A stretch of DNA of 64,000 bases from Mycolicibacterium chubuense NBB4. GTDB lineage: Bacteria; Actinomycetota; Actinomycetes; Mycobacteriales; Mycobacteriaceae. The notes under the pieces were generated by a model, which was not told the DNA's origin, searched no databases, and was given only the letters and a program-made list of their open reading frames with translations. The position numbers and the translations under genes were made by a program. Of this stretch, positions 50,103-58,723 are shown in pieces. Every line of letters starts with the position of its first letter. The stretch's first letter is position 1. The stretch spans positions 5,270,001 through 5,334,000 of the forward strand of contig NC_018027.1 in the NCBI RefSeq assembly GCF_000266905.1, given 5' to 3'.

Positions 50103-51953
50103 ATGACGTCTTCACAGGATGCTTCGGTGCTTGCCCAGGGCAGCGAGGGCGGCGGCGCCGCTCTCAGCCAGGTGATCGGGCTCTCGGCGGTGGCGCTGGT
50201 CGTCATGCTGGTCGTGCTCTGGATCGGCTACATGCACCGGGAGCGCAAGATCACCTGGCTGAACTCCATCGCCGAGTGGACGGGACGCCGATTCACGCGG
50301 CCCCCGTGGGTGGCACTGCCGATCACGATCTTCATCTCCGCGATCTGCTGCGCGCTGTTCGGCTTCATCTGGGACGTCAGCCTGCACATCGGCAAGGGGC
50401 GCGACCCGGGACCGCTGGCCAACCCGGCGCACTACTTCATCGTCATCGGCCTGTTCTTCGTGTTCGTCGCGGGCTGCACCGCGATCGTGCTGCCGTACGA
50501 CAAGCCCGGTCCGGCCGCGGTGCGCATCACCGACAACTGGTACGCACCCGTCGGCGGCATCGTGATGGCCGGCTGCGGGCTCTACGCGCTGACCGGTTTC
50601 CCCCTCGACGACGTCTGGCACCGCATCTTCGGCCAGGACGTGACGCTCTGGGGCCCCACCCACCTGATGATGATCGGTGGTGCCGGCTTCTCGACGCTGT
50701 CGGCGCTGTTCCTCGAACACGAGGGCCGCAAGGCCGACCACGGCGGTCTGGAGGAGGGCGCGGCGCCCCAGGACGGCATCGGGCTGAAATTCGTCCAGTA
50801 CCTCGGCCTGGCCGGAGTCCTCGTCGGCCTGTCGGTGTACCAGATCGAATTCGACTTCGGCGTGCCGCAGTTCCGCCAGGTCTTCCAGCCGATGCTGATC
50901 GCCGCCGCGGCCTCGCTCGCGCTGGTCGCGGCGCGCATGTTCATGGGCCGCGGCGCGGCGCTGATCGCGGCGGTCATCGCGATCGGCCTGCGCGGCATCG
51001 TCGCCTTCCTGGTGGCACCCGTGCTGGACGCTCCGGTGAACTGGTTCGCCCTCTACCTCGGGCCCGCCGTCATCGTCGAACTGCTGGCGCTGACCCCGCT
51101 GTTCACGCGGCCGGTGGTGTTCGGCCTGGTCAGCGGTCTGGGAATCGGCACCGTCGGGCTGTGGCTCGAGTCGCTGTGGGTCAACGCGGTCTACCCCTAC
51201 CCGTGGCCGGCCAGCATCTGGCCCGAAGCCCTCGCGATGGCGGTTCCGGTCGCCGTCTTCGCGGGTGGCTGCGGCGCGATGGTCGGCATGGTGCTGACGG
51301 GGCAGCGGCTGCCCCGCCGCGCGATCAGCGTCGGGCTGGTCGTCCTGACCGTGCTGGCGATCGGCGGGGCGACGGCCAACGGCCTGCGCTACAGCGTGCC
51401 CGCCAGCGAGACCGCCACCTTCGCGCTCACCGAGGCGGCCGGGCCGGGACCGGGCCGGTTCGTGACCGCCGACGTGCGGTTCAACCCGCCGACCGTCATC
51501 AGCGAGGACCCGAACTGGGTGTCGGTGCTGGCCTGGCAGGGCGGTCTCACCAACGAACGGGGCCAGTTCGTCGACCACCTGCGCAAAGTCGGCCCGGGGC
51601 ACTACAGGTCCACCAAGCCGATGCCCGTCTCGGGTAACTGGAAGACCCTGATGCGGGTGCACGACGGCACGACGATGACGGCGGTGCCGATCTACCTGGC
51701 CGCCGATCCGGGCATCGGCGTGAAGGAGGTCCCCGCCGACGCGCAGTTCACCCGGCCGTTCGTCTCCGAGATCACCATCCTGCAGCGGGAGCGCAGCCCC
51801 GACATCCCGGCGTCACTGTGGCTGATCGGCTGCATCGTCGTGCTCGTCTGCACGCTTGCGATGATCGCGGGCATCAGCTGGGGCGCCGGCCGGATCAACA
51901 ACCACGAGCCCAGCGGCAGCGAGACCGAACTGCAACCGTCGGGTCAGTCATGA
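50103..51953 (+). CDS. Large His-containing membrane protein of a cupredoxin operon, unknown
   Basis: Protein of 616 residues with an estimated 12-13 helices and a periplasmic domain at residues 445-580. Helix-border motifs rich in His, Asp and Trp stand out: FGFIWDVSLHIGKGRDPG, NPAHYFIVIGLF and DDVWHRIFGQDVTLWGPTHL. Their spacing suggests buried metal or heme ligands. First gene of a four-gene operon with overlapping stops and starts. GAGGGG precedes the ATG; a TTG two codons earlier is less likely. No family name can be given. Confidence 0.7.
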   Translation: MTSSQDASVLAQGSEGGGAALSQVIGLSAVALVVMLVVLWIGYMHRERKITWLNSIAEWTGRRFTRPPWVALPITIFISAICCALFGFIWDVSLHIGKGRDPGPLANPAHYFIVIGLFFVFVAGCTAIVLPYDKPGPAAVRITDNWYAPVGGIVMAGCGLYALTGFPLDDVWHRIFGQDVTLWGPTHLMMIGGAGFSTLSALFLEHEGRKADHGGLEEGAAPQDGIGLKFVQYLGLAGVLVGLSVYQIEFDFGVPQFRQVFQPMLIAAAASLALVAARMFMGRGAALIAAVIAIGLRGIVAFLVAPVLDAPVNWFALYLGPAVIVELLALTPLFTRPVVFGLVSGLGIGTVGLWLESLWVNAVYPYPWPASIWPEALAMAVPVAVFAGGCGAMVGMVLTGQRLPRRAISVGLVVLTVLAIGGATANGLRYSVPASETATFALTEAAGPGPGRFVTADVRFNPPTVISEDPNWVSVLAWQGGLTNERGQFVDHLRKVGPGHYRSTKPMPVSGNWKTLMRVHDGTTMTAVPIYLAADPGIGVKEVPADAQFTRPFVSEITILQRERSPDIPASLWLIGCIVVLVCTLAMIAGISWGAGRINNHEPSGSETELQPSGQS

Positions 51954-52099
51954 ACGTTGTCGTTCTGGCCGACCATTCGCTGCTGCTGGCGCTGCCCGCG
52001 GTGGCACCGGCGTTCGTCGTCGCCGGTGTGGTCGTCTACATCGCCAGGAAGAACCGCAGGAAGCAGGACACCGAGTCCGAGACAAGCACGAACGACTGA
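51950..52099 (+). CDS. 49-residue membrane protein
   Basis: One helix (LLLALPAVAPAFVVAGVVVYIA) then a basic/acidic tail RKNRRKQDTESETSTND. The ATG overlaps the upstream stop (ATGA), so it is translated with the large membrane protein. Probably a small subunit or assembly factor of that complex. No homologue recognised. Confidence 0.7.
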   Translation: MNVVVLADHSLLLALPAVAPAFVVAGVVVYIARKNRRKQDTESETSTND

Positions 52100-52106
52100 G
52101 GCACAC

Positions 52107-52529
52107 GTGAACGCGACACAGAGAATCCTCGCCCTGTCCGTTGCCGCCACCTCCGCGGCGTTCCTGCTCGCGGGCTGCGGCGGCAGCAAGAACGACGACG
52201 CATCGCCGTCGGGTCCGGCGGCCGGCACCCCGTCCGCCCTGCCCGACAACCAGGCGCCGCCCCGGCAGTTGGTCGTCAACGTCGCGATCAAGGGCGGCAG
52301 CGTGACCCCGACGAACGAGCAGCTCGAGGCGAGCGTCAACGAACCGATCGTGCTGCGCGTCGACAGCGACACCGCCGACCAGCTGCACGTGCACTCGACG
52401 CCCGAGCACGAGTTCCCGGTGGCCGCGGCCCGGGGGCAGTCGTTCCAGTTCACGATCGACACCCCCGGCCGGGTCGACGTCGAGCTGCACAACCTGAACA
52501 AGACCGTCGCGACCATCCAGGTGCAGTGA
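52107..52529 (+). CDS. Cupredoxin-like lipoprotein
   Basis: Protein of 140 residues. Lipobox LLAGCGGS: signal peptide cut before Cys, then a disordered linker and a beta-sandwich (VNEPIVLRVDSDTADQLHVHS, RGQSFQFTIDTPGRVDVELHN, ATIQVQ) like cupredoxin_1 domains. The classic Cys-x-x-His-x-x-Met copper loop is missing; potential ligands are the His residues of LHVHSTPEHEF and VELHN. So it may bind copper in another way or none. GTG start seven bases after the previous stop; its end overlaps the next gene. Confidence 0.75.
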   Translation: MNATQRILALSVAATSAAFLLAGCGGSKNDDASPSGPAAGTPSALPDNQAPPRQLVVNVAIKGGSVTPTNEQLEASVNEPIVLRVDSDTADQLHVHSTPEHEFPVAAARGQSFQFTIDTPGRVDVELHNLNKTVATIQVQ

Positions 52530-53842
52530 CCGCCCGACTCCTCGCGCACGGCCTGGGCGGTTCGTCCGATCTCCCGATACCGCTCACCTATGCGCTGATC
52601 GGTGCCGCGTGGGCATTGACGTTCACGTTCGCGGTCGTCGCGCTGGCATGGCGCACGCCGCGGTTCGACGACGCCACGCCCGGCCGCGCGCTCCCGCAGT
52701 GGGTGACCACGATCGTCGACGCGTCGCTCACCCGGTGGGTGCTCGCGCTGGCGGCGCTGGCGTTCACGGTATGGTTCGCGATGGCGGCGCTCTTCGGACC
52801 GCAGACCTCCGACAACCCGCTGCCGGGCGTCTTCTACGTGCTGCTGTGGGTCGGGGTGGTCGCGCTGTCGCTGCTCCTCGGTCCGGTGTGGCGGGCCGTT
52901 TCTCCGGTGCGCGCCGTGCACCGTCTGCTCGGCGGCCGCTCGTTCGGCGGGACGTACCCCGCCGCGCTGGGGTACTGGCCCGCGGCGTTCGGCCTCTTCG
53001 CCTTCGTCTGGCTGGAACTGGCCAGCCCGGATCCCGGATCGCTGTCCGCAATCCGGATCTGGCTGCTGGTCTACCTCGCGGTGACCCTGGCCGGAACCCT
53101 GTGGTGCGGCACCCGCTGGTGCGCCGACGCCGACCCCTTCGAGGTGTACAGCGTCGTCGCGTCGCGCCTGTCACCGATGCGCCGTAACGCCGACGGCCGC
53201 ATCGCGATCGGCAACCCCTTCGACCATCTGCTGTCCCTGCCGGTGCGCCCCGGGGTCGTCGTGGTCCTGTCGGTCCTGCTGGGGTCGACCGCGTTCGACA
53301 GCTTCTCCGCCACGCCGCGGTGGCGCTCCCTCGTCGACGAACTCACCGACTCGGCGGCCGGGGCGTCGATGATGCGCACGGCCGGGCTGCTGGTGTTCGC
53401 CGCGGTCGTGGCCGGCACGTTCTGCGCCGCCGCGCGCGCCACCGGCGGGGTCGACGCACAGCGGCGCCGGGAACTGCCGGGACTGCTGGCGCATTCACTC
53501 GTCCCGATCGTCATCGGCTACATCTTCGCGCACTACCTGACGTATCTGGTGGAACGCGGGCAGCAGACGATCATCCGCCTCGCCGACCCGCTGGGCCGCG
53601 GCTGGAACCTGCTGGGGCTCTCCGACGCCGAGGTCAGCTACGCGCTGTCGATGCACCCCGCGGTGCTGGCGACGCTGAAAGTCGCCTTCGTCGTGGCCGG
53701 CCACATCGCCGGCGTCGTCGCCGCCCACGACCGGGCGCTGGCGTTGCTGCCCAAGGACCACCAGATCACCGGCCAGCTCGCGATGATGCTGGTGATGGTC
53801 TTCTACACCTTCACAGGCTTGTATCTGCTGTTCGGCGGTTGA
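52526..53842 (+). CDS. His-rich polytopic membrane protein, unknown
   Basis: Protein of 438 residues with about eleven helices. The C-terminal third holds repeated intramembrane His: LAHSLVPIVIGYIFAHYLTYL and MHPAVLATLKVAFVVAGHIAGVVAAHDRAL, reminiscent of heme b or copper sites in cytochrome b561/CopD-like proteins, though no homology is claimed. WCGTRWCADADPFEVYS is another notable motif. GTG start overlaps the lipoprotein stop by four bases (GTGA). Last gene of the operon. Confidence 0.7.
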   Translation: MTARLLAHGLGGSSDLPIPLTYALIGAAWALTFTFAVVALAWRTPRFDDATPGRALPQWVTTIVDASLTRWVLALAALAFTVWFAMAALFGPQTSDNPLPGVFYVLLWVGVVALSLLLGPVWRAVSPVRAVHRLLGGRSFGGTYPAALGYWPAAFGLFAFVWLELASPDPGSLSAIRIWLLVYLAVTLAGTLWCGTRWCADADPFEVYSVVASRLSPMRRNADGRIAIGNPFDHLLSLPVRPGVVVVLSVLLGSTAFDSFSATPRWRSLVDELTDSAAGASMMRTAGLLVFAAVVAGTFCAAARATGGVDAQRRRELPGLLAHSLVPIVIGYIFAHYLTYLVERGQQTIIRLADPLGRGWNLLGLSDAEVSYALSMHPAVLATLKVAFVVAGHIAGVVAAHDRALALLPKDHQITGQLAMMLVMVFYTFTGLYLLFGG

Positions 53843-53955
53843 GCCGCTTCTCCTTCGCCGACGACCGAGGCGCTGGTCGACGAGGACTTGCCGCCCCGCG
53901 CGACCTTCGACCGTCTGCTGCTGACCGCACATCAGCGCAGGGACCGGGGCGGCGA

Positions 53956-53961
53956 TACCGT
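53956..53961 (+). promoter_or_regulatory. Probable -10 of leaderless pncA
   Basis: TACCGT ends six bases before the GTG at 53968. Confidence 0.4.
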
Positions 53962-53967
53962 AGAGCG

Positions 53968-54540
53968 GTGACCGACCCCTCCGAGATGTCCGGCAAGGCG
54001 CTCGTCATCGTCGACGTGCAGAACGACTTCTGCGAGGGTGGCTCACTGGCGGTGACCGGCGGCGCGGCCGTCGCCCGCCGGATCAACGATTGGCTCTCCC
54101 GCACGCGCTACGACCACGTGGTGGCCACCAAGGACTTCCACATCGACCCGGGCGGGCACTTCTCCGACCACCCCGACTTCGTCGACTCCTGGCCGCCGCA
54201 CTGTGTCGTCGGATCTCCCGGCGCGGAGTTCCACCCGGACCTCGACACCGGCCCGATCGAGGCCGTGTTCACGAAGGGCCGGTACACGGCGGCCTACAGC
54301 GGCTTCGAGGGGGCGACCGACGACGGCACCCCGCTGGCCGACTGGCTGCGGGCGCACGGCGTCGACTCGGTGGACGTGGTCGGTATCGCGACCGACTACT
54401 GCGTGAAGGCGACCGCCGCGGACGCGGCCGCCGCAGGATTGACCACACGGGTCCTGCTCGACCTGACCGCCGGGGTGTCGCCGGCGACCACCGCGCAGGC
54501 CGTCGAGTCACTGCGGGCCGCCGGCGTCAGGTGTGACTGA
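53968..54540 (+). CDS. pncA: Nicotinamidase/pyrazinamidase
   Basis: Protein of 190 residues. Catalytic triad in VDVQNDFCEGG (Asp), FTKGRYTAAYSGFEG (Lys) and GIATDYCVKATA (Cys); metal ligands in TKDFHIDPGGHFSD and SWPPHCV. Hydrolyses nicotinamide to nicotinate for NAD salvage and would activate pyrazinamide. Start GTG 53968 gives six extra residues over the M. tuberculosis protein; ATG 53986 is the alternative. Confidence 0.95.
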   Translation: MTDPSEMSGKALVIVDVQNDFCEGGSLAVTGGAAVARRINDWLSRTRYDHVVATKDFHIDPGGHFSDHPDFVDSWPPHCVVGSPGAEFHPDLDTGPIEAVFTKGRYTAAYSGFEGATDDGTPLADWLRAHGVDSVDVVGIATDYCVKATAADAAAAGLTTRVLLDLTAGVSPATTAQAVESLRAAGVRCD

Positions 54541-54619
54541 TCGGACGGTTGCACTGCCCACGCTTTGGGCATTCCCTATCGTCGCCGCTGGCGGCCATCA
54601 AAATCCAGGAGAGTGTTAC

Positions 54620-56761
54620 TTGACCCAGATCGCCAATTCACCGGGCAGCGCAGTGGCACTCGAGCTGTGGCCCGGTAAGGCTTACCCCCTCGGCGCCACC
54701 TACGACGGCTACGGCACCAACTTCGCGTTGTTCAGCGAGGCCGCCGAGAAGGTCGAGCTGTGCCTCTTCGACGCCGACGGCACGGAGACCCGGGTGACGT
54801 TGCCCGAGGTCGACGGTTTCGTCTGGCACGGCTTCATCCCCAACATCGAGCCGGGGCAGCGCTACGGGTACCGCGTGCACGGGCCCTACGATCCGGCCAA
54901 CGGGCTGCGCTGCAACCCGAACAAACTGTTGGTCGATCCCTACGCCAAGGCCATCGACGGCAGCTTCGAGTGGGACCAGTCGCTGTTCAGCTACAACTTC
55001 GGCGACCCCGACAGCCGCAACGACGACGACTCGGCGGCCAACATGCCGAAATGCGTCGTGATCAACCCGTACTTCGACTGGGGGGTGGACCGCCCGCCCA
55101 ACCACGAGTACGCCGACTCGGTGATCTACGAGGCCCACGTCAAGGGGCTGACCCAGACCCACCCGGACATCCCGGAGCAGATCCGCGGCACCTACGCCGC
55201 CGTCTCGCATCCGGTGATGATCGAGCACCTCAAGTCGCTCGGGGTCACCGCGATCGAGCTCATGCCGGTGCACCACTTCGCCAACGACTCGACGCTCGTC
55301 GACAAGGGGCTCTCCAACTACTGGGGCTACAACACCATCGGCTTCCTCGCCCCGGACTTCAAGTACAGCTCCAACCCGAACCCGGGCGGGCAGGTGCAGG
55401 AGTTCAAGGCGATGGTGCGTGCGCTGCACGAAGCCAACATCGAGGTCATCCTCGACGTCGTCTACAACCACACCGCCGAGGGCAACCACATGGGCCCGAC
55501 GCTGTCCATGCGCGGCATCGACAACGCGGCGTACTACCACCTCGTCGACGACGACAAGCGCTTCTACATGGACTACACCGGGACCGGCAACAGCCTCAAC
55601 GTGCGTCATCCGCACGCGCTGCAGCTGATCATGGACTCGCTGCGCTACTGGGTGACCGAGATGCACGTCGACGGCTTCCGGTTCGACCTGGCCTCGACTC
55701 TGGCCCGCGAGTTCTACGACGTCGACCGGCTGGCGACGTTCTTCGAACTCGTGCAGCAGGACCCGACGGTCAGCCAGGTCAAGCTGATCGCCGAGCCGTG
55801 GGACGTCGGGCCGGGCGGCTATCAGGTGGGCAACTTCCCACCCCAGTGGACGGAGTGGAACGGCAAGTACCGCGACACCGTGCGCGATTTCTGGCGCGGC
55901 GAACCTGCCACGCTCGACGAGTTCGCCTACCGGCTCACCGGCTCGGCCGACCTGTACGAGCACACGGCGCGCCGGCCCGTCGCCTCGATCAACTTCGTGA
56001 TCGCCCACGACGGGTTCACGCTGCGGGACCTGGTGTCCTACAACGAGAAGCACAACGAGGCCAACGGCGAGGACAACAACGACGGCGAGAGCCACAACCG
56101 CTCCTGGAACTGCGGCGTCGAGGGACCGACAGACGACCCCGAGGTCAATGCGTTGCGCGGCCGGCAACAGCGCAACTTCCTGGCCACACTGCTGCTGTCC
56201 CAGGGTGTGCCGATGATCTGTCACGGCGACGAACTCGGCCGCACCCAGGGCGGCAACAACAACGGCTACTGCCAGGACAACGAGATCACGTGGATCGACT
56301 GGTCCAAGACCGACACCGATCTGCTGGAGTTCGCGCGCACGGTGTCCCAGCTCCGGGCCGATCACCCGGTGTTCCGCAGGCGACGCTTCTTCAGCGGGGA
56401 GCCGTTGGGGCGGCGCGGCCAGGCTGGTCTGCCCGACATCACCTGGTTCACCCCCGACGGCACGGAGATGACCGGCGAGGACTGGGGTTCGGGGTTCGCC
56501 AAGTCGCTGATGGTCTTCCTCAACGGGCACGGAATCCCGGACATGGACACCCGAGGCCAGCGGGTGATCGACGACTCGTTCCTGCTCTGCTTCAACGCCC
56601 ACTACGAGCCGATCGACTTCACGCTGCCCGCAAAGGAGTTCGCTGAGTCCTGGACCCGCATCGTCGACACGGCGTCCGAGCCGGCGCCCGAGACGCACGC
56701 CGCGGGCGCCACGGTCACGGTCGGAGCGCGGGCGATGGTGGTCCTGCGCGCCGGGGAGTGA
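54620..56761 (+). CDS. glgX: Glycogen debranching enzyme (isoamylase type)
   Basis: Protein of 713 residues (721 in M. tuberculosis TreX). N-terminal CBM48 (YPLGATYDGYGTNFALFSE), GH13 catalytic motifs DVVYNHTAEG, DGFRFDLAS (nucleophile Asp), LIAEPWD (acid/base Glu) and FVIAHDGFTL. Hydrolyses alpha-1,6 branches of glycogen. Start TTG 54620 is preferred for its strong AGGAGA nine bases upstream; a GTG at 54533 overlaps pncA and adds 29 unconserved residues. Stands alone rather than with treY-treZ. Confidence 0.93.
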   Translation: MTQIANSPGSAVALELWPGKAYPLGATYDGYGTNFALFSEAAEKVELCLFDADGTETRVTLPEVDGFVWHGFIPNIEPGQRYGYRVHGPYDPANGLRCNPNKLLVDPYAKAIDGSFEWDQSLFSYNFGDPDSRNDDDSAANMPKCVVINPYFDWGVDRPPNHEYADSVIYEAHVKGLTQTHPDIPEQIRGTYAAVSHPVMIEHLKSLGVTAIELMPVHHFANDSTLVDKGLSNYWGYNTIGFLAPDFKYSSNPNPGGQVQEFKAMVRALHEANIEVILDVVYNHTAEGNHMGPTLSMRGIDNAAYYHLVDDDKRFYMDYTGTGNSLNVRHPHALQLIMDSLRYWVTEMHVDGFRFDLASTLAREFYDVDRLATFFELVQQDPTVSQVKLIAEPWDVGPGGYQVGNFPPQWTEWNGKYRDTVRDFWRGEPATLDEFAYRLTGSADLYEHTARRPVASINFVIAHDGFTLRDLVSYNEKHNEANGEDNNDGESHNRSWNCGVEGPTDDPEVNALRGRQQRNFLATLLLSQGVPMICHGDELGRTQGGNNNGYCQDNEITWIDWSKTDTDLLEFARTVSQLRADHPVFRRRRFFSGEPLGRRGQAGLPDITWFTPDGTEMTGEDWGSGFAKSLMVFLNGHGIPDMDTRGQRVIDDSFLLCFNAHYEPIDFTLPAKEFAESWTRIVDTASEPAPETHAAGATVTVGARAMVVLRAGE

Positions 56762-56838
56762 CCGAAACCGATCTTGAAAGACGTTGCGCGCCACCACGCT
56801 TAGCGGGGAGGTTCAGCGCTTTTCACAGCACCGTGTGT

Positions 56839-57004
56839 TAGCTTGGGAAACGCTGTTGCAACCGTGGTCGCCAGTTGGCTTTCGGGCGTGTCCTGATTGC
56901 CACCGGCCGGGCGGGCCGTGAGTAGGAGCCGAAGAGCGGCGGCGACCTACCTGGTGGCCACGGTTGCCAGCTTCCGGTGAGACGCCGGCGGGTCGCACCG
57001 CCGG
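56839..57004 (+). ncRNA. Candidate structured leader RNA upstream of the ABC exporter
   Basis: The 320-base gap 56762-57081 has no gene but strong self-complementarity. Left arms GGAA (56846), GCTG (56852), GCAACCGTGG (56858-56867) and TCGCC pair in order with right arms GGCGA (56941), CCACGGTTGC (56958-56967), CAGC (56968) and TTCC (56972), about 23 pairs in one long stem with small bulges. Inside, GGCC/GGCC and GCTTTCGG/CCGAAGAGC can pair. A second hairpin CCGGCGG-GTCGCA-CCGCCGG (56985-57004) follows. TAGCTT (56839-56844) is a suitable -10. It matches no riboswitch class I can name. Confidence 0.55.
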
Positions 57005-57081
57005 TCGCCGACCGGTCCCATGCCGCGCGGCGCGCCGGCGAGTGCTCGAGCGGTGACGCGCATGTTGCAGCAGGAGACGAC

Positions 57082-57906
57082 ATGAGTCCTGACATCCCGC
57101 CGGCCATCGACTGCAGGCGTCTGACCCACCGGTACGGCGCCGTCATCGCCGTCGACGACCTCTCTTTACAGGTGCGTGCGGGCGAGACGCTCGGACTGCT
57201 GGGCCCCAACGGTGCCGGCAAGACCACCGTGGTGCGGGTGCTCACGACGCTGACACCGGTGCAGCAGGGCGAGGTCTTCCTCTTCGGCCTCGACTCGCGG
57301 CGGCACACCATGGATATCCGGCACAACATCGGCTATGTCCCTCAGCAACTCTCGATCGAGGCGGCGCTGACCGGCCGTCAGAACGTCGAGCTGTTCGCCA
57401 GGCTCTACGACGTGCCCCGCGCCCAGCGAGGTCGGCGGGTCGACGAAGCCCTGTCGGCGATGCGCCTGCTCGACGTCGCCGGCACCGCCGCGGGGACCTA
57501 CTCCGGTGGCATGGTCCGCCGGCTCGAACTCGCGCAGGCGCTGGTCAACCGCCCGTCGCTGCTGATCCTCGACGAGCCGACCGTCGGTCTGGATCCCATT
57601 GCCCGCGAAAGCGTCTGGACGCAGGTGCGGCGCATGCAGGACGAGTTCGGGATGACGGTGCTGCTGACCACCCACTACATGGAGGAGGCCGACGCGCTGT
57701 GCGACCGGGTGGCGCTGATGCACCGCGGCCGGCTGCAGGCGGTCGGCACGCCGGCCGAGCTCAAGCGCGCGATCACCGGCGCCGGTGATCACCAGGCCAC
57801 GCTCGAAGACGTGTTCCGGCACTACGCCGGCTCCGAGCTCGCCGACGCCGGCGGCGACCTGCGCGCCACCCGCGCCAGCCGCAGGACGGCCCGCCGTGTC
57901 GGTTGA
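57082..57906 (+). CDS. ABC exporter ATP-binding protein (DrrA-like)
   Basis: Protein of 274 residues: Walker A LLGPNGAGKTT, Q-loop VPQQLS, signature YSGGMVRR, Walker B LLILDEPT, H-loop TTHYMEEADALCD. Typical of ATPases that work with ABC-2 permeases in lipid or drug export. AGGAGA precedes the ATG by six bases. The 3' end overlaps the permease start by 11 bases. It follows the structured leader, which may control it. Confidence 0.9.
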   Translation: MSPDIPPAIDCRRLTHRYGAVIAVDDLSLQVRAGETLGLLGPNGAGKTTVVRVLTTLTPVQQGEVFLFGLDSRRHTMDIRHNIGYVPQQLSIEAALTGRQNVELFARLYDVPRAQRGRRVDEALSAMRLLDVAGTAAGTYSGGMVRRLELAQALVNRPSLLILDEPTVGLDPIARESVWTQVRRMQDEFGMTVLLTTHYMEEADALCDRVALMHRGRLQAVGTPAELKRAITGAGDHQATLEDVFRHYAGSELADAGGDLRATRASRRTARRVG

Positions 57907-58717
57907 GCCGAGGGCCGTGCCCATGCTGGTCCGCGCGCCGCGCGGCTGGCGCCGGGTGCGCGGGACGGCGGTGCGGATCGGCGCCTTCGCGCTCGTCGAG
58001 CTGCAGAAGCTGAGCCACGACCGCACCGAACTGTTCACGCGGATGGTGCAGCCGGCGCTGTGGCTGCTGATCTTCGGCCAGACCTTCTCCCGGCTGCGGG
58101 TCATCGACACCGGCGACGTGCCGTACCTGGCCTTCCTGGCGCCGGGCATCATCGCGCAGTCGGCGCTGTTCATCTCGATCTTCTACGGCATCCAGATCAT
58201 CTGGGACCGCGACGCCGGCATCCTGGCCAAGCTGATGGTGACCCCGGCGCCGCCCTCGGCCCTGGTCACCGGCAAGGCGTTCGCGGCCGGGGTGCGCTCC
58301 GTCGTGCAGGTGGTCGGCGTGGTGGCGCTGGCCTACCTGATGGGCGTGCACATGACCCACAATCCGGTGAAGGTGCTGGCCGCGATGGGTGTCGTCGTCC
58401 TCGGGTCGGCGTTCTTCGCGTGCCTGTCGATGACGCTGGCCGGCCTGGTCCGCAACCGCGACCGGCTCATGGGTATCGGCCAGGCGATCACGATGCCGCT
58501 GTTCTTCGCCTCCAACGCGCTCTACCCGGTCGACCTCATGCCGCGGTGGCTGCGCTGGCTGTCGGCGGTCAACCCGCTGTCCTACGAGGTCAACGCCCTG
58601 CGCGGACTGCTGATCGGGCAGTCCGCCAACGGGGTGCTCGACGTCGGCGTGCTGGTGGTGGCCGCGGTCGCGGGCATCGCCGCCGCCTCGGCGCTGCTGC
58701 GCCGCCTCGTGCGCTGA
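57896..58717 (+). CDS. ABC-2 type permease
   Basis: Protein of 273 residues with six helices and the ABC-2 pattern (FTRMVQPALWLLIFGQTFS, YLAFLAPGIIAQSALFISIFYG, RNRDRLMGIGQAITMPLFFASNALYPVDLMP, NPLSYEVNALRGLL). Forms an exporter with the preceding ATPase; substrate unknown. GTG 57896 is chosen as it fits the overlap; ATG nine codons later is possible. Ends six bases before the convergent mak stop. Confidence 0.87.
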   Translation: MSVEPRAVPMLVRAPRGWRRVRGTAVRIGAFALVELQKLSHDRTELFTRMVQPALWLLIFGQTFSRLRVIDTGDVPYLAFLAPGIIAQSALFISIFYGIQIIWDRDAGILAKLMVTPAPPSALVTGKAFAAGVRSVVQVVGVVALAYLMGVHMTHNPVKVLAAMGVVVLGSAFFACLSMTLAGLVRNRDRLMGIGQAITMPLFFASNALYPVDLMPRWLRWLSAVNPLSYEVNALRGLLIGQSANGVLDVGVLVVAAVAGIAAASALLRRLVR

Positions 58718-58723
58718 GCGGTG

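Noticed and set aside
47903..51637. 1244-codon open frame spanning the hydrolase and membrane-protein genes
   Set aside because: Runs across two opposite-strand genes and their divergent promoters; composition is Arg/Gly/His/Asp-rich noise.
54638..56797. 719-codon open frame antisense to glgX
   Set aside because: Shadow of a gene with all GH13 motifs; no recognisable product.
56858..56967. The long complementary arms as a simple transcription terminator of glgX
   Set aside because: Arms are about 90 bases apart, no U tract follows, and a -10-like element directly upstream suggests a leader of the next operon.
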